A stretch of DNA of 64,000 nucleotides from Flavobacteriales bacterium (GCA_018660685.1 JABJJW010000012.1:62001-126000); one strand, 5' to 3'. Shown: positions 15,753 through 25,486, counted from the first letter of the stretch. Notes: generated by a model not told the origin, from the letters alone. A program made the numbers and translations.

Positions 15753-18554
15753 TCAGCGGATGATTTCAAGTGGAATTGTTCTGTAGAAATCATCCGATTC
15801 AATTCTTACAAAGTAGAGCCCGCTTGAAACTGGCGGTAAATCAATGGTGATTTCATTGAAGCCAGGAAACAGTGTGGTCTCTTCTAAAAAGCTCACAGGG
15901 GCGCCACTAATGTCGATTAAATAGAAATCCATCGCCGATTTCTCTTTGAGATCAAACTCCAATGTCAAATAATCGATCGCAGGATTTGGTCTAACCGATC
16001 GAAGTTGAAATGGTGCGAAAATGTTTTCTCCGGGAAGGAAAGAATAGAATTGTTGATATGCAGAGTCAGCACTTGCTAAGACGTCTTCAATATTCGTCGC
16101 TGCATGGTAAGCGAAAGCGACATTGACGCTATCGCCATTTGGAATGTCCATTGGACCCACCGAAATAACCTGACATACGTCGTTGCCCAATCCATTCTCT
16201 CCAGCCTTTCTCCTCTCTGATGTCAGGCTAAGGTATTTATCCGCTGTACTGTACCGATCGGTATCATAAAGCACAATACCACCCGCGCCGTCGGAGGTAT
16301 TGTCAATCATATAGCTGTAGAATGGAATATCAGAGAGTGCTTGTACCGCACCAGTCAATTCCTCGTTTCCTGTGTGATAGACATAGCCCAGACGCTTTCC
16401 ATACGCAGTGCCGGCTCTATTTTCATCATAGTTCTTAATGTCCCAATCTGCGAATACCCCAGCATAAACATCATTCAGATCATCTCCAGAAACATTATGG
16501 ATTGTATAGTCCACGATGACATAGTTTCGATGTCCTTCCTTCTGATAAGCCACGACCTTTTGTCGAATTTCAAGACCTATTTCATCGGTAATTGCTGAAG
16601 TATCAGAAAACCTTCCTACCGCACGATAAGCTTCTTCTCCTTGAGGAACGGTTCGATGAATGACCTCCATAGGCCAAAAATCCCGATCGAACAACTCATC
16701 AGAACGAACTCGATCCGCAACTCGCTTTTGTTCAAAGTTTTCGTGGCCAATCATCAATCCGGCTTCATAAAGCAAATTCCCGTGTGTGTCAAGTTGAAAA
16801 CCCAAACCGTAGGTATGGAACAAATCTGTGAAGCCAACTAATCCGTGCTTCGTTACGGAGGTCTTGACGCTGTTCACTGCCACATTCACATAATCAGGAT
16901 TGATCACAAATTGCTTGTAAATACTTGTTGAATAGGTGCCATCTGAAATATCAAATCGGACCGTTGCATCTTGATTGTACTTCTTAAGGCTGTCAACATA
17001 AACCTTGAACGGAGAACTGATGTTGTTTATTCGACCCAAGGTTGCAATACTCCCAGCATTCCACTCCCCTTCGATCACCGTTACATTCTCCACGAGTGAA
17101 ACGAGTTTCACTGTAACATTCCCAGTAGGATTAAGGTAATTGACCAGTTCGATTCCCACATCGACCAATTCACCTGGATTAAAAATATCATCATCGTGAT
17201 CCGTGACCTGGATAAACTCAATCGCAACTGATGGAGTTGAAATTGTATCGAGAGCACGTTCCATGTCCAGAAGCCCTGCTCCCATTTTTCCAACGAATTC
17301 AAGATTCGAATCATTCTGATAAATGGATTTATCCGCTGTCTCTTTCAATTGGGCAATTACCTGTGCTGGTGTCAGACTAGGATACTTGTGCATCACTAAT
17401 GCAGCCGCTCCGGCTACAATAGGCGCTGACATAGACGTTCCATTGTCAAAACCATAAACATCCGCTGTCGAATTCTTTAGACTGAGAATTGCCGTTCCGG
17501 GAGCCATGAGGTCAATGAGGTATCCATAGTTCGAAAAGTCCGATTTCCCACCCCCAATTTCAGTTGACCCGACACTGATCACTTCTGGAAATGAGGCCGG
17601 ATAGAATGCATTCTGACGATTGTCATTGCCTGCTCCTCCTGTCATGACAGCCCCTTTGTTGTAGGCATAGCGAACAACTTCATGCCCATACTCTGTATAT
17701 GCATTGCTTCCCCATGACAAGTTGATCACATTAGCCCCCATATCAGCGGCATAAATAATTCCCTCGTAACCATAGGGCAGTTCGAGCTTATCACCTGACT
17801 TAATGCACATTATTTTGCAGTTGTAACCCGTCCCTATAACTCCGATCATGTTAGGCACTGCACCTGCACTGCCAGCCACATGAGTCCCATGGCTGAAGCC
17901 AGTCTCCATTGGATCACTGTTATTGTTGTAGAAATTCCAGCCTACAAAGTCATCCGTGAAATCATTTGAATCATTGTCTTCACCATCTCCTCCTACTTCG
18001 TGAATATTATACCAAATATTCTCTCCTAAATCAGGGTGTGCATAGTCAACCCCGGTATCTACAATGGCAATCGTGATGTTCGATCCGCCAGTATCAATAT
18101 CCCAAGCGTCAAAGGCTTTAATGACTGGAAGGTGCCACATGCTATCGGCAAATTCATCCGAAGGAAATAATGAGACTTCCGGAATGATCCAAGGCTCGAC
18201 GTATTCGAATACTTCAAATGACTTCAACCTGGAAATGACCTTGGCGATTTCTACTTCTTCATCATAGTGAAGGTTGTAGATTAAGGATAAGTCGACCTTT
18301 TTGTCTTTTTCAGGCGATCGAGTATTGACCGGCTGAGCGTTGTGATTTGGGAATTTCCTACTTAACTCATCTGTCTGAATCTTTTCTAGATAAAGTTTGA
18401 GTTCAGGGCGCGAAGATGCTTCAAGAGATACTTGTCCTCTAAACTCTGGCTTAACTTTCAGAATGACAGAGTTCGGCATGTATTTCACGCCTTGAGAAAA
18501 GGATAGATTACAAATCAACCCCATCACCACTAATGTAATTGCCCTTCTTACCAT
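15753..18554 (-). CDS. Secreted subtilisin-like (S8) peptidase with T9SS type A sorting domain
   Basis: A 933-residue secreted serine protease. Signal peptide (1-20), a propeptide-like region (about 22-135), then the S8 catalytic domain with intact triad: Asp166 (AIVDTGVD), His222 (HGTHVAG) and Ser374 (NGTSMSAP), with oxyanion Asn310 (GGAGN). A long C-terminal beta-rich region follows and ends in a ~75-residue type A sorting domain (SVRPNPAIDYLTLEFDL ... SGLYFVRI). It overlaps the upstream paralogous subtilase by 7 bp, so the two are co-translated. Likely an extracellular protease for nutrient acquisition. Confidence 0.93.
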   Translation of the reverse strand: MVRRAITLVVMGLICNLSFSQGVKYMPNSVILKVKPEFRGQVSLEASSRPELKLYLEKIQTDELSRKFPNHNAQPVNTRSPEKDKKVDLSLIYNLHYDEEVEIAKVISRLKSFEVFEYVEPWIIPEVSLFPSDEFADSMWHLPVIKAFDAWDIDTGGSNITIAIVDTGVDYAHPDLGENIWYNIHEVGGDGEDNDSNDFTDDFVGWNFYNNNSDPMETGFSHGTHVAGSAGAVPNMIGVIGTGYNCKIMCIKSGDKLELPYGYEGIIYAADMGANVINLSWGSNAYTEYGHEVVRYAYNKGAVMTGGAGNDNRQNAFYPASFPEVISVGSTEIGGGKSDFSNYGYLIDLMAPGTAILSLKNSTADVYGFDNGTSMSAPIVAGAAALVMHKYPSLTPAQVIAQLKETADKSIYQNDSNLEFVGKMGAGLLDMERALDTISTPSVAIEFIQVTDHDDDIFNPGELVDVGIELVNYLNPTGNVTVKLVSLVENVTVIEGEWNAGSIATLGRINNISSPFKVYVDSLKKYNQDATVRFDISDGTYSTSIYKQFVINPDYVNVAVNSVKTSVTKHGLVGFTDLFHTYGLGFQLDTHGNLLYEAGLMIGHENFEQKRVADRVRSDELFDRDFWPMEVIHRTVPQGEEAYRAVGRFSDTSAITDEIGLEIRQKVVAYQKEGHRNYVIVDYTIHNVSGDDLNDVYAGVFADWDIKNYDENRAGTAYGKRLGYVYHTGNEELTGAVQALSDIPFYSYMIDNTSDGAGGIVLYDTDRYSTADKYLSLTSERRKAGENGLGNDVCQVISVGPMDIPNGDSVNVAFAYHAATNIEDVLASADSAYQQFYSFLPGENIFAPFQLRSVRPNPAIDYLTLEFDLKEKSAMDFYLIDISGAPVSFLEETTLFPGFNEITIDLPPVSSGLYFVRIESDDFYRTIPLEIIR

Positions 18555-21364
18555 TTAATCAACTTCTCCCTAGCTATCTGTCCTTCAACCTTCATTTCCA
18601 TCGTATACACTCCTGCAACCAATGATTCAACGTTGATCTTAACTTGTCTAGTCAAGACATCATCTGAGACCAATAGTTGGCCGAGACTATTTGTAAGACG
18701 CCAAGAGTGTATATCTCGTTCAGCCACTAAATGTAATTCATCAGAAAATGGATTCGGCCAGATATTAAAATCAGCATTTTCAGTGTATTGAACTCCCAAG
18801 GCGTAAACCAGCAATTCGTTTGATTTTATCACGCATTCATTTGAATCAGCATATTCAACTTGGTAGATTCCAGTTTCAACCGCATCCCAGTGGGGCTCTA
18901 CAGTTTCACCATTCTCCTGGTCATCTTTGAACCAATAAAATGTAGAAGCTAACCCTGAGTCCAGTTGAGCAAAGAGCATCCCATCCTCTTGCAATTGAAG
19001 CACAGGTTCTGGAGATGCAGCATGAAAGTCGATCATCAAAGTATCCGAGACATTGCTGCATCCGAATGCGTTTTTAACCACGCAGAAGTAGTAGCCCGCT
19101 TGGTTCACTAGAATCACGTTTGTGAATTCACCGCTTGACCATTCATAGGCTCCAAACTCTTTATCAAGGCTTAACTCCGCGGTCTCACCAGAACATACTG
19201 GACTCTCTAAAGTGGAGGAAATCACGGGTTTATCTGGGATGGGCCGCTCGAATACCGACATTGTATCTGAGAAGCCTTCACAACCTCGTTCATCGGTTAC
19301 TGATGCGGAATACAATCCAGACATGTTAATCTGAAGATTCGCGGCCGTATCTCCAGTGTTCCAAAGAACGTATGGATATGAATTATCCAAGGCAATTGCC
19401 AATGTATCCCCAGCGCAGAAATCACTCGACGGAGCTTCGACGTTTGGACGAGGGGTTGTGAACTTCATCAAGTTCAGTGCATCTACTTTTCCCATTCCCC
19501 ATTGATGGTTTGGCAACACACCTGTGAACTGATCTGCATAACTCGTCTCCTGAATTGCTTCTTTAAAATCATCCCAATTTCCTTGAGGACATTTTTCAAG
19601 AAAGAGGGCTCCTATTCCTGCGACTACGGGAGAGGCACTCGAAGTTCCACCAGAGCGATTGTGCAATCCTCCGAATGCTACACGATGCCGGGTAGATGGA
19701 TTCGCAAGCAGCGCATTCAACTGAAAATATGCCCCAGCGGTCAACGTATTATCTCCTGGTGCAACGGTTTCTGGTTTGGTCAATCCATTTCTAGATGGGC
19801 ATCTGCTGCTTGTCAACGAAATAGCACCTTGTACTTGTCCACTAAGAATGACTGTTTCTTGATCCACGTCTGTGTACTGGTTTCTATTTATTGCATTGCC
19901 GACTGTAATGACCTTGTCTGAGCAAGCCCATGCGCTGACAATACTTTGGTTCAAATCCGGAAGCTTGTAATCCTCAATCGCTTGGTACTCTGTGGTCGAA
20001 GGCAGTCCCTGACTAACCATATCTCCATATCCTAACCACTGGGCTGCCCAAGTATCAAATCCTCCAAATCCAGCAATTGTCAAACGATAGTTGAATTCAG
20101 TTGAGTCAATGTTATCCAAGAGAATTTGGAGTCGATATACGTCATTCACGATGTAAGCATATGTTTTGACCTCACATAAAAAGTTACCCGATGGACTGAT
20201 TAATGAATCGGTATAGACGAAATTCATTCGATTCAAAACAGAGTCAAACATTGTTTCTCCTCTGAAACTATAGAACGGGCTTACTCGATCGGCGCCAATC
20301 GAGAATTGAACTCTCTCAAACTCGTTGCTGTCGCCAAACAATTCGAATCCGAAGCTGTATCCAGGGTTCGCATTTTGCGGAAGCTCTAACCAAGTAAAGT
20401 GAGTATCACCCTGTGCTTCGTATCCGAGGTGGAATGGATCCTCAGAACCAGCATTCCCTGCTGCACAAACCATTAATCTTCCAGAAACCGCGTCAATTTT
20501 TGATTCAATAAACTGTGTTGGAACATCCGTCGCATCATGTGTTCCAATATAAGTTCCTAATGATGCATTTATCACGCAAGGTTTTCCCAACTCTTCCGCT
20601 TTCTCGAATATGTAGTCTACCGCATCAGCAATGGTGCTTGTCCAGCCGATTGCAGCAAAATCAGAAGACACGATGATCAGTTCAGACTCAGGAGCCACAC
20701 CCGTGAAATCCTCAACGCTTGCTCCATTTCCAGCAGCGATGCCTGCAGTGTTGGTTCCATGGCCATAGAATATCCCTTGGTCCTCGTGAGGGCATTGTCC
20801 ACTATTGATGTCAGCGCTATCCCAAAGCTGACCATATCCATACGACGGTGTTCGGTTGCTGTCGTACGCCATTGTTTGATCCCAGATTTCAATTATTCTC
20901 GTGTTTCCATCTTCTCGTTTAAAGTCAGGATGTTGTAATTCAATACCGGCATCAATTACTCCCACAATCACTCCGCTGCCAGTATACGAATCAGGTAACC
21001 CACCGAGGCCATCATGAACACTATTGACTTGAGTCGTACTTAGGGATGTATTGAGAAGAGGTTGACCCTCACCTAACTCAAAATGGACCGCAGTAATGAA
21101 CTCTGCACTCTCGATCATTGAAAACACCGAGACCGGCATCGCTACGGCACAATATTGCTTGTAGTCGTATTTATAAACGCCTCCATTGCTCTGTACAAAT
21201 CGAGCAATCTCATCGGTATTTCCTTTGAGAAAAGCATGGACAAGCTCCGTCGAATCTGCTTTACTCAGTTCCAAGGCGTGCAACAACGGAATCTTGCTTT
21301 CCTGTGCGGTTACCCGCATGGCTAAGCCAAACATGATTAACATGAAGTAGTTCCTTAGTGCCAT
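18548..21364 (-). CDS. Secreted subtilisin-like (S8) peptidase with Ig-like modules and T9SS type A sorting domain
   Basis: A 938-residue secreted protease. Signal peptide (1-20), then the S8 domain with Asp138 (VGVIDAGIE), His202 (GHGTNTAG), Asn304 (AAGNAG) and Ser575 (GGTSSASP). The large spacing between Asn and Ser holds an inserted beta domain (about 315-470), as in Bacteroides-type S8A proteases. Two Ig-like modules (C-x-G-D/E ... LWNTGD, YEWSSGE) precede a type A C-terminal domain (NIWPNPFSDELHLVAE). It overlaps the HsdR-N-like gene upstream by 10 bp and the second protease downstream by 7 bp: a tight three-gene run. Confidence 0.93.
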   Translation of the reverse strand: MALRNYFMLIMFGLAMRVTAQESKIPLLHALELSKADSTELVHAFLKGNTDEIARFVQSNGGVYKYDYKQYCAVAMPVSVFSMIESAEFITAVHFELGEGQPLLNTSLSTTQVNSVHDGLGGLPDSYTGSGVIVGVIDAGIELQHPDFKREDGNTRIIEIWDQTMAYDSNRTPSYGYGQLWDSADINSGQCPHEDQGIFYGHGTNTAGIAAGNGASVEDFTGVAPESELIIVSSDFAAIGWTSTIADAVDYIFEKAEELGKPCVINASLGTYIGTHDATDVPTQFIESKIDAVSGRLMVCAAGNAGSEDPFHLGYEAQGDTHFTWLELPQNANPGYSFGFELFGDSNEFERVQFSIGADRVSPFYSFRGETMFDSVLNRMNFVYTDSLISPSGNFLCEVKTYAYIVNDVYRLQILLDNIDSTEFNYRLTIAGFGGFDTWAAQWLGYGDMVSQGLPSTTEYQAIEDYKLPDLNQSIVSAWACSDKVITVGNAINRNQYTDVDQETVILSGQVQGAISLTSSRCPSRNGLTKPETVAPGDNTLTAGAYFQLNALLANPSTRHRVAFGGLHNRSGGTSSASPVVAGIGALFLEKCPQGNWDDFKEAIQETSYADQFTGVLPNHQWGMGKVDALNLMKFTTPRPNVEAPSSDFCAGDTLAIALDNSYPYVLWNTGDTAANLQINMSGLYSASVTDERGCEGFSDTMSVFERPIPDKPVISSTLESPVCSGETAELSLDKEFGAYEWSSGEFTNVILVNQAGYYFCVVKNAFGCSNVSDTLMIDFHAASPEPVLQLQEDGMLFAQLDSGLASTFYWFKDDQENGETVEPHWDAVETGIYQVEYADSNECVIKSNELLVYALGVQYTENADFNIWPNPFSDELHLVAERDIHSWRLTNSLGQLLVSDDVLTRQVKINVESLVAGVYTMEMKVEGQIAREKLIKW

Positions 21365-21837
21365 TCGTTGTATTGAGGAAACGTGTCTAGAAAGACAAAG
21401 TTCTTCTTTTCAGGACGATACTCAGCGGCTAGATGTTGGATACCATTCGTTACAACTATAAAACGGGGGTTTTGAATCGTTGCATAAGTGGCAATTTGGT
21501 GAATGGTTTCTCCACTCAGTTCAACATCTGGCTTTTTACACTCAACTATCATGTCCACACTTCCACCAGGGTTGATAATACCAATATCTGGACGCTTTAT
21601 TCTTCGTTGATATTCAATGGTGTATTCCAATTGGATCAGGCTGGGAGGAACGTGAAGGTGATTCGTCAAGAATTGAACAAAATGTTGTCGCACCCACTCC
21701 TCAGGAGTCAGAATCAAATATTTCTTCCGAATTGAATCAAAGATTTCAATCTGCTCATCATTGCTTCTAACTTTGACCTCAAATTGAGGTAGATTCAACG
21801 GAGGGTATTTTCTTTGATCTATCCTTAATGCTCCCAC
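21355..21837 (-). CDS. HsdR N-terminal-like (PD-(D/E)XK nuclease fold) protein
   Basis: A 160-residue protein related to the N-terminal nuclease domain of type I restriction enzymes: a conserved start 'PPLNLPQFEVKVR', a helical WVRQHFVQFLTNH segment, then the nuclease-like core K-R-P-D-I-G-I with V-E-C-K-K-P (Asp ... Glu-x-Lys). Stand-alone proteins of this kind are common beside holA in Bacteroidota and are not part of a restriction system here (no hsdM or hsdS). I use GTG at 21837, which avoids reading into holA; an upstream TTG at 21879 would overlap holA by 39 bp. The two opposing start codons are then 3 bp apart. Confidence 0.8.
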   Translation of the reverse strand: MGALRIDQRKYPPLNLPQFEVKVRSNDEQIEIFDSIRKKYLILTPEEWVRQHFVQFLTNHLHVPPSLIQLEYTIEYQRRIKRPDIGIINPGGSVDMIVECKKPDVELSGETIHQIATYATIQNPRFIVVTNGIQHLAAEYRPEKKNFVFLDTFPQYNEWH

Positions 21838-21840
21838 GGA

Positions 21841-22857
21841 ATGGCGAATGTAAAGCAGTATAACCAGATCATGAACCAAATGAGAGACGGCGAGTTCTCA
21901 TCGGTCTATCTGCTCTATGGGGAGGAACCATACTACATCGACAAGATCAGCAAGTTCATTGAGACTCATGCAATAGAAGAGCACGAGCGCGACTTCAACC
22001 TCAATATATTCTACGGTCGAGATTTGAATAAGGATAATCTTCTTGAAACTCTACGCCGTTTCCCGATGATGGCTCAACGGCAAGTTGTGATCATTCGGGA
22101 AGCTCAAGACTATTCTGGCAAGTGGTCAGATCTGGAAACCTATTTTCAAAATCCGGTTGCATCTACCCTATTCGTTGTCGATTTTAAATACAAAAAAGTG
22201 GATGCTCGCCTGAAATGGGTGAAAGCAGTCCAGAAAAATGGCATCGCCTTTGAATCAAGTAAGCACTACGACAGCGACTTGCCTGATGTCATTACCCAGT
22301 TCGCCAGGATCATCAAATACCGCATCAACCCGGCGGCTTCATTTTTAATGGCGGAGTATTTAGGAAATGACCTAGAGAAGATAGAGATGGAGCTTGAGAA
22401 ACTAACCATTTCTGTTCCTCTATCTAAAGAAATAACTCAGGATGATGTTCGACAGCACATTGGGATGAGCAGGGAGTTTAGCGCCTTTGACTATGTAGAT
22501 GCATTGGCAGACAAAGACAGCTTCAGAAGCTTTCAAATTGCCTATTTTCTCGGGAAAAACGAGAAGAACAATCCAATGGTTCTTGTACTATCAGCGGTTT
22601 TCAATCACTTCAGTCGGTTGATGATGTACCATGGATTGAAGCAAAAGGACATGAGTTCAGTTCAATCTCTTCCCGGAGTTCGAAGTCCTTTTGTGGCACG
22701 AAAGGTTATGAGGCATGGCCAAAACTTTACGCCACTAAAAACGGCTCAAATAATACGATCACTGAGAGAATTTGATGCGCGTGCCAAGGGAGTTGAATCT
22801 GCTACCGCTAGACCTCTTGATCTTTTGAAGGAGTTGACTTATACAATCCTCAACTAA
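21841..22857 (+). CDS. holA: DNA polymerase III subunit delta
   Basis: A 338-residue clamp-loader delta subunit. Landmarks are the N-terminal YLLYGEEPYYIDK (degenerate P-loop region), ETLRRFPMMAQRQVVIIREAQ, and domain III with DALADKD and a C-terminal RPLDLLKELTYTI helix. It opens the sliding clamp during replication. Length is normal for Bacteroidota. It is divergent from the HsdR-N-like gene, and its 3' end overlaps rsmG by 8 bp, so it is flanked by genes on the other strand at both ends and any promoter must lie inside the neighbouring coding sequence. Confidence 0.93.
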   Translation: MANVKQYNQIMNQMRDGEFSSVYLLYGEEPYYIDKISKFIETHAIEEHERDFNLNIFYGRDLNKDNLLETLRRFPMMAQRQVVIIREAQDYSGKWSDLETYFQNPVASTLFVVDFKYKKVDARLKWVKAVQKNGIAFESSKHYDSDLPDVITQFARIIKYRINPAASFLMAEYLGNDLEKIEMELEKLTISVPLSKEITQDDVRQHIGMSREFSAFDYVDALADKDSFRSFQIAYFLGKNEKNNPMVLVLSAVFNHFSRLMMYHGLKQKDMSSVQSLPGVRSPFVARKVMRHGQNFTPLKTAQIIRSLREFDARAKGVESATARPLDLLKELTYTILN

Positions 22858-23479
22858 GTCTGACCCACACGACTTTCTTGGTTTCAAAAAACTCTTCTTG
22901 GAACCAGTCTGAGATTTGCCAGGTTTTAAATTTGAGGCCAAGGCTCATTATTTCATTCTCAAACTCGCCTCCTTTGATGTAGTATAATCCGCCAGACTCA
23001 GGACGTTCATCCGTAATTAATGGGTCTGCATGAAACCAAGATGTGAATTTTGGGAATGCCGCAACTGCCCTGCTAACTACAAACTGAAAGCGGTGTGGAA
23101 TTTCTTCGGCCCGAGCGTGCTCACACTTTACATTCTTTAATCCAAGAGATTCTACAATATGACGCACCGCCTTTATTTTCTTCCCGACAGAATCAACCAA
23201 CAGAAATTGAGTGTCTGGAAATATTATCGCAAGTGGAATTCCGGGTAAGCCTCCGCCCGTACCTACGTCAAGGACACGGTCGCCCTTTCTGAAGCTCACA
23301 ACTTTCGCAATGCTGAGCGAATGCAAAATATGATTCACCCATATTTCGTCCTCAGACTTTCTAGAAATGAGGTTGAGGGACGCATTGGTCTCCGTCAGTA
23401 ATTCAGCAAACTGGTTTAGGAGTTTTAACTGCTCAACACGTAGTTCAGGAAAATATTCTTGAATTAAAGAGGAACTCAT
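22850..23479 (-). CDS. rsmG: 16S rRNA (guanine(527)-N7)-methyltransferase RsmG
   Basis: A 209-residue AdoMet-dependent methyltransferase with the RsmG motif I DVGTGGGLPGIPLAI (about 71-86), preceded by N-L-I-S-R-K (about 37) and followed by FLLVDSVGKKIKAV and the RAVAAFPKF segment. It methylates N7 of G527 in 16S rRNA; loss in other bacteria gives low-level streptomycin resistance. It is the last gene of a four-gene minus-strand run, 5 bp after the sigma-factor gene, and overlaps convergent holA. Confidence 0.94.
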   Translation of the reverse strand: MSSSLIQEYFPELRVEQLKLLNQFAELLTETNASLNLISRKSEDEIWVNHILHSLSIAKVVSFRKGDRVLDVGTGGGLPGIPLAIIFPDTQFLLVDSVGKKIKAVRHIVESLGLKNVKCEHARAEEIPHRFQFVVSRAVAAFPKFTSWFHADPLITDERPESGGLYYIKGGEFENEIMSLGLKFKTWQISDWFQEEFFETKKVVWVRLS

Positions 23480-23484
23480 CCGGT

Positions 23485-24090
23485 TCAGATTCGCTTAATC
23501 GAGTGCTTCAAAATCTCATGCATCAATTCGCGAGCTCGGAATAGTTGCGCTTTTACGGTTCCAAGAGGAATTTGCATCTCTTCGGCTATTTCATCATAAC
23601 TCAGCTCCTTGGGGTATCGAAGCTCCACCAACAGCTTGTACTTCGGCTTGAGCTGATCGATGATCTTTCGCATTTCTTCTATACGTTGATCTTTTACGAG
23701 TTTTTGTTCTGGGTTTAAGGCAGTGGACTTAATCTCAATGACTGAATCTTCGCCATCGTCATTATTGAATCCTTCGTCCAAAGAAATCATTTTGGCGTTT
23801 CTTTTACGCCGCATGAAGTCGATACAGTTGTTGGAAGCAATCTTAAACAACCAAGTACTGAAGGCGTAATCAGGCTTGTATTGTGCTAGTCGTTTAAAGG
23901 CCTTTCCAAAGGCTTCGATCGTCAAGTCCTCAGCATCATCTTTACTGCTCACCATCTTAAGCATCATGAAGTAAATGCTATCGCGATATGCAGCCATGAG
24001 TTCAGTGTATGCGCGTTGATCACCTTCCAGTGCTCGCGCCACAAGCTCATGATCCCTCTTTGTCCGTTCGCTTACTTTTCTCTGATCCAT
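23485..24090 (-). CDS. ECF-type RNA polymerase sigma factor
   Basis: A 201-residue sigma-70 family factor with region 2 (about 12-95, with DAEDLTIEAFGKAF and FSTWLFKIASNNCIDFMRRKR) and region 4 (about 140-195, with ELSYDEIAEEMQIPLGTVKA-x-x-FRARE). Regions 1.1 and 3 are missing, so it is an ECF (group 4) factor. No obvious anti-sigma gene is adjacent: neighbours are a glycosyltransferase and rsmG, and the gene overlaps the former by 19 bp. This resembles the constitutively transcribed ECF sigma of many Bacteroidota near rsmG; its regulon is unknown. Confidence 0.92.
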   Translation of the reverse strand: MDQRKVSERTKRDHELVARALEGDQRAYTELMAAYRDSIYFMMLKMVSSKDDAEDLTIEAFGKAFKRLAQYKPDYAFSTWLFKIASNNCIDFMRRKRNAKMISLDEGFNNDDGEDSVIEIKSTALNPEQKLVKDQRIEEMRKIIDQLKPKYKLLVELRYPKELSYDEIAEEMQIPLGTVKAQLFRARELMHEILKHSIKRI

Positions 24091-25196
24091 TCAGTAGGTT
24101 TGGTCAGAAGACCAATGCCCGAAAATAAGCTATTCAAAATTGCACCGGGATATTCCAAAAGCATTAATTGCACTGTTGGTTGCGGATGATCAAACAACTT
24201 CTTGCCTAGGTAAATTCCAACCCCAGACAGAAGCAGTCTAAACAGAAATAGCGAGATCAGAAGCAACCCTATCAAATCTTTGAAAATTATTGCATAAAGG
24301 ATTGACATCAAGGCGATGACATTGGACAGCTCATATATCGCCAGCAAAATTTTATGTGACCATTTATATCTGATCGAAGCTTTTACATGACGAGAGCGCT
24401 GTCTTATCCAAGCTGAAATCGAACGGGGTGATTGCGATTCAGTGACCGCACGAGGCACATTCACGATCATCCCTTTTCCTATGATACTTTGAAGGAGCAA
24501 ATCGTCAGACCCACTTGGTATTGACATATGATCCTTAAATCCTTGAACTTGAAAAAACACCTCTCGATCAATGCCCATTGACCTGCCTACCGCACCAAAA
24601 GGCAAGGCAAATTCGTTTGCCACCAAGTACTGTTGGGAAAAACGAAAATTCACAGCTGAGTGCAATGCTCCGATCATCCCACTTGACTTATAATTCCCCG
24701 TCCCAATCAGCACGCTTCCCTTTGCAGCAAAGGCATACCCCATCTCGTCCAACCAATCCTCTTTCACCACACAATCAGCATCCGTCAGAACAATGAAGTC
24801 ATTCTTTGCCGCTTTAATTCCTAAGGTCAAGGCGAATTTCTTACCGCTCGCCATGTCCTGATTGTAGCGATCGCTTGAAATATCCACCATTCTGACTCGA
24901 GGATCCTGCTCTTCAAAAGCTTTCATTACCTGAACCGTATTGTCAGTAGACAAATCGTTGACCAGAATCAATTCAAAATCTGGGTACTCCGATCGAAGTA
25001 TTGACGGCACACACTGGAGAAGGTTCTCCGACTCGTTCTTCGCTGTTACCATTATTGAAAGAGGCGGTAACTCGGTTTCTTCTGGAATCGAACGTGCTGT
25101 TGCGCCCCGTCTCATCCCAACAACGATGAAGAATTGAAAAACAATCTGGGTCAAGAGGGCTGAAATGAGAATCAGCTCAACAATCGACATCGGCAT
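24072..25196 (-). CDS. Membrane glycosyltransferase family 2
   Basis: A 374-residue GT-A glycosyltransferase with an N-terminal membrane helix (about 3-25), the GT2 core (SIMVTAKNESENL ... ILVNDLSTDNT ... VLTDADC as the DXD-like site, then a ...QRSRHVKAS motif equivalent to QXXRW), and two to three C-terminal membrane segments (about 280-345). Processive or polyprenol-linked polysaccharide synthesis at the inner membrane is typical. I choose ATG at 25196, which overlaps the upstream stop as TAATG; a longer reading frame to 25301 would run through the upstream gene. Confidence 0.88.
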   Translation of the reverse strand: MPMSIVELILISALLTQIVFQFFIVVGMRRGATARSIPEETELPPLSIMVTAKNESENLLQCVPSILRSEYPDFELILVNDLSTDNTVQVMKAFEEQDPRVRMVDISSDRYNQDMASGKKFALTLGIKAAKNDFIVLTDADCVVKEDWLDEMGYAFAAKGSVLIGTGNYKSSGMIGALHSAVNFRFSQQYLVANEFALPFGAVGRSMGIDREVFFQVQGFKDHMSIPSGSDDLLLQSIIGKGMIVNVPRAVTESQSPRSISAWIRQRSRHVKASIRYKWSHKILLAIYELSNVIALMSILYAIIFKDLIGLLLISLFLFRLLLSGVGIYLGKKLFDHPQPTVQLMLLEYPGAILNSLFSGIGLLTKPTEWIREK

Positions 25197-25474
25197 TACA
25201 TGTAGAGTAAAAAGTATGCTAACAAGAACAGGAACCCGGCGATGATGATAACCATCTTGTTGGACTTTAATCGCGACTTCCGGAAAGACTGATCGTTCCA
25301 AGATCTCGTAATCCTTGACCTAAAGACTTCGCCTCCAGCCTCAGTCGAAGATGCATTCATTTCCCATTCAATTGCTTCGGACCTTGCTTGAATGTACTCT
25401 TTCCGCTCGTTATAGAAACGAGGTTTCAAGTCAAACTGACGTGGTTTCGGTTGCTTAAAAAGGAACTTAATCAT
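25196..25474 (-). CDS. Small single-pass membrane protein, Bacteroidota-specific
   Basis: A 92-residue protein: basic N-terminus with KPRQFDLKPRFYNERKEYI, a charged helical middle, and one C-terminal hydrophobic helix (about 72-91, IIIAGFLFLLAYFLLY). Proteins with the K-x-R-x-F-x-x-K-P-R-F-Y pattern are widespread in Flavobacteria and have sometimes been mislabelled riboflavin synthase beta subunit, which this clearly is not. No function is known. The ATG at 25474 is chosen because an exact -7 box ends 4 bp before it; it leads the GT2-sigma-rsmG run. Confidence 0.75.
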   Translation of the reverse strand: MIKFLFKQPKPRQFDLKPRFYNERKEYIQARSEAIEWEMNASSTEAGGEVFRSRITRSWNDQSFRKSRLKSNKMVIIIAGFLFLLAYFLLYM

Positions 25475-25478
25475 GCTG

Positions 25479-25486
25479 CAAAAATA
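25479..25486 (-). promoter_or_regulatory. Putative -7 box (TATTTTTG) of the GT2/sigma/rsmG operon
   Basis: Minus-strand TATTTTTG, an exact TAnnTTTG match, ends 4 bp before the ATG at 25474. An upstream TTG exists but lies 27 bp away, longer than the usual 18-20 bp spacing. Confidence 0.45.

Noticed and set aside
19502-19921. Plus-strand 139-residue frame inside a subtilase gene
   Set aside because: Overlaps the catalytic domain of the subtilase on the other strand, and has no domain pattern.
21355-21837. A type I restriction system
   Set aside because: Only an HsdR N-terminal-like domain is present; no helicase part, methylase or specificity gene lies nearby, and holA is the usual neighbour of this stand-alone protein.
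25196-25474. Riboflavin synthase beta subunit
   Set aside because: Similar small proteins carry this label in databases, but the sequence has none of the ribH motifs; real ribH is at 45238.
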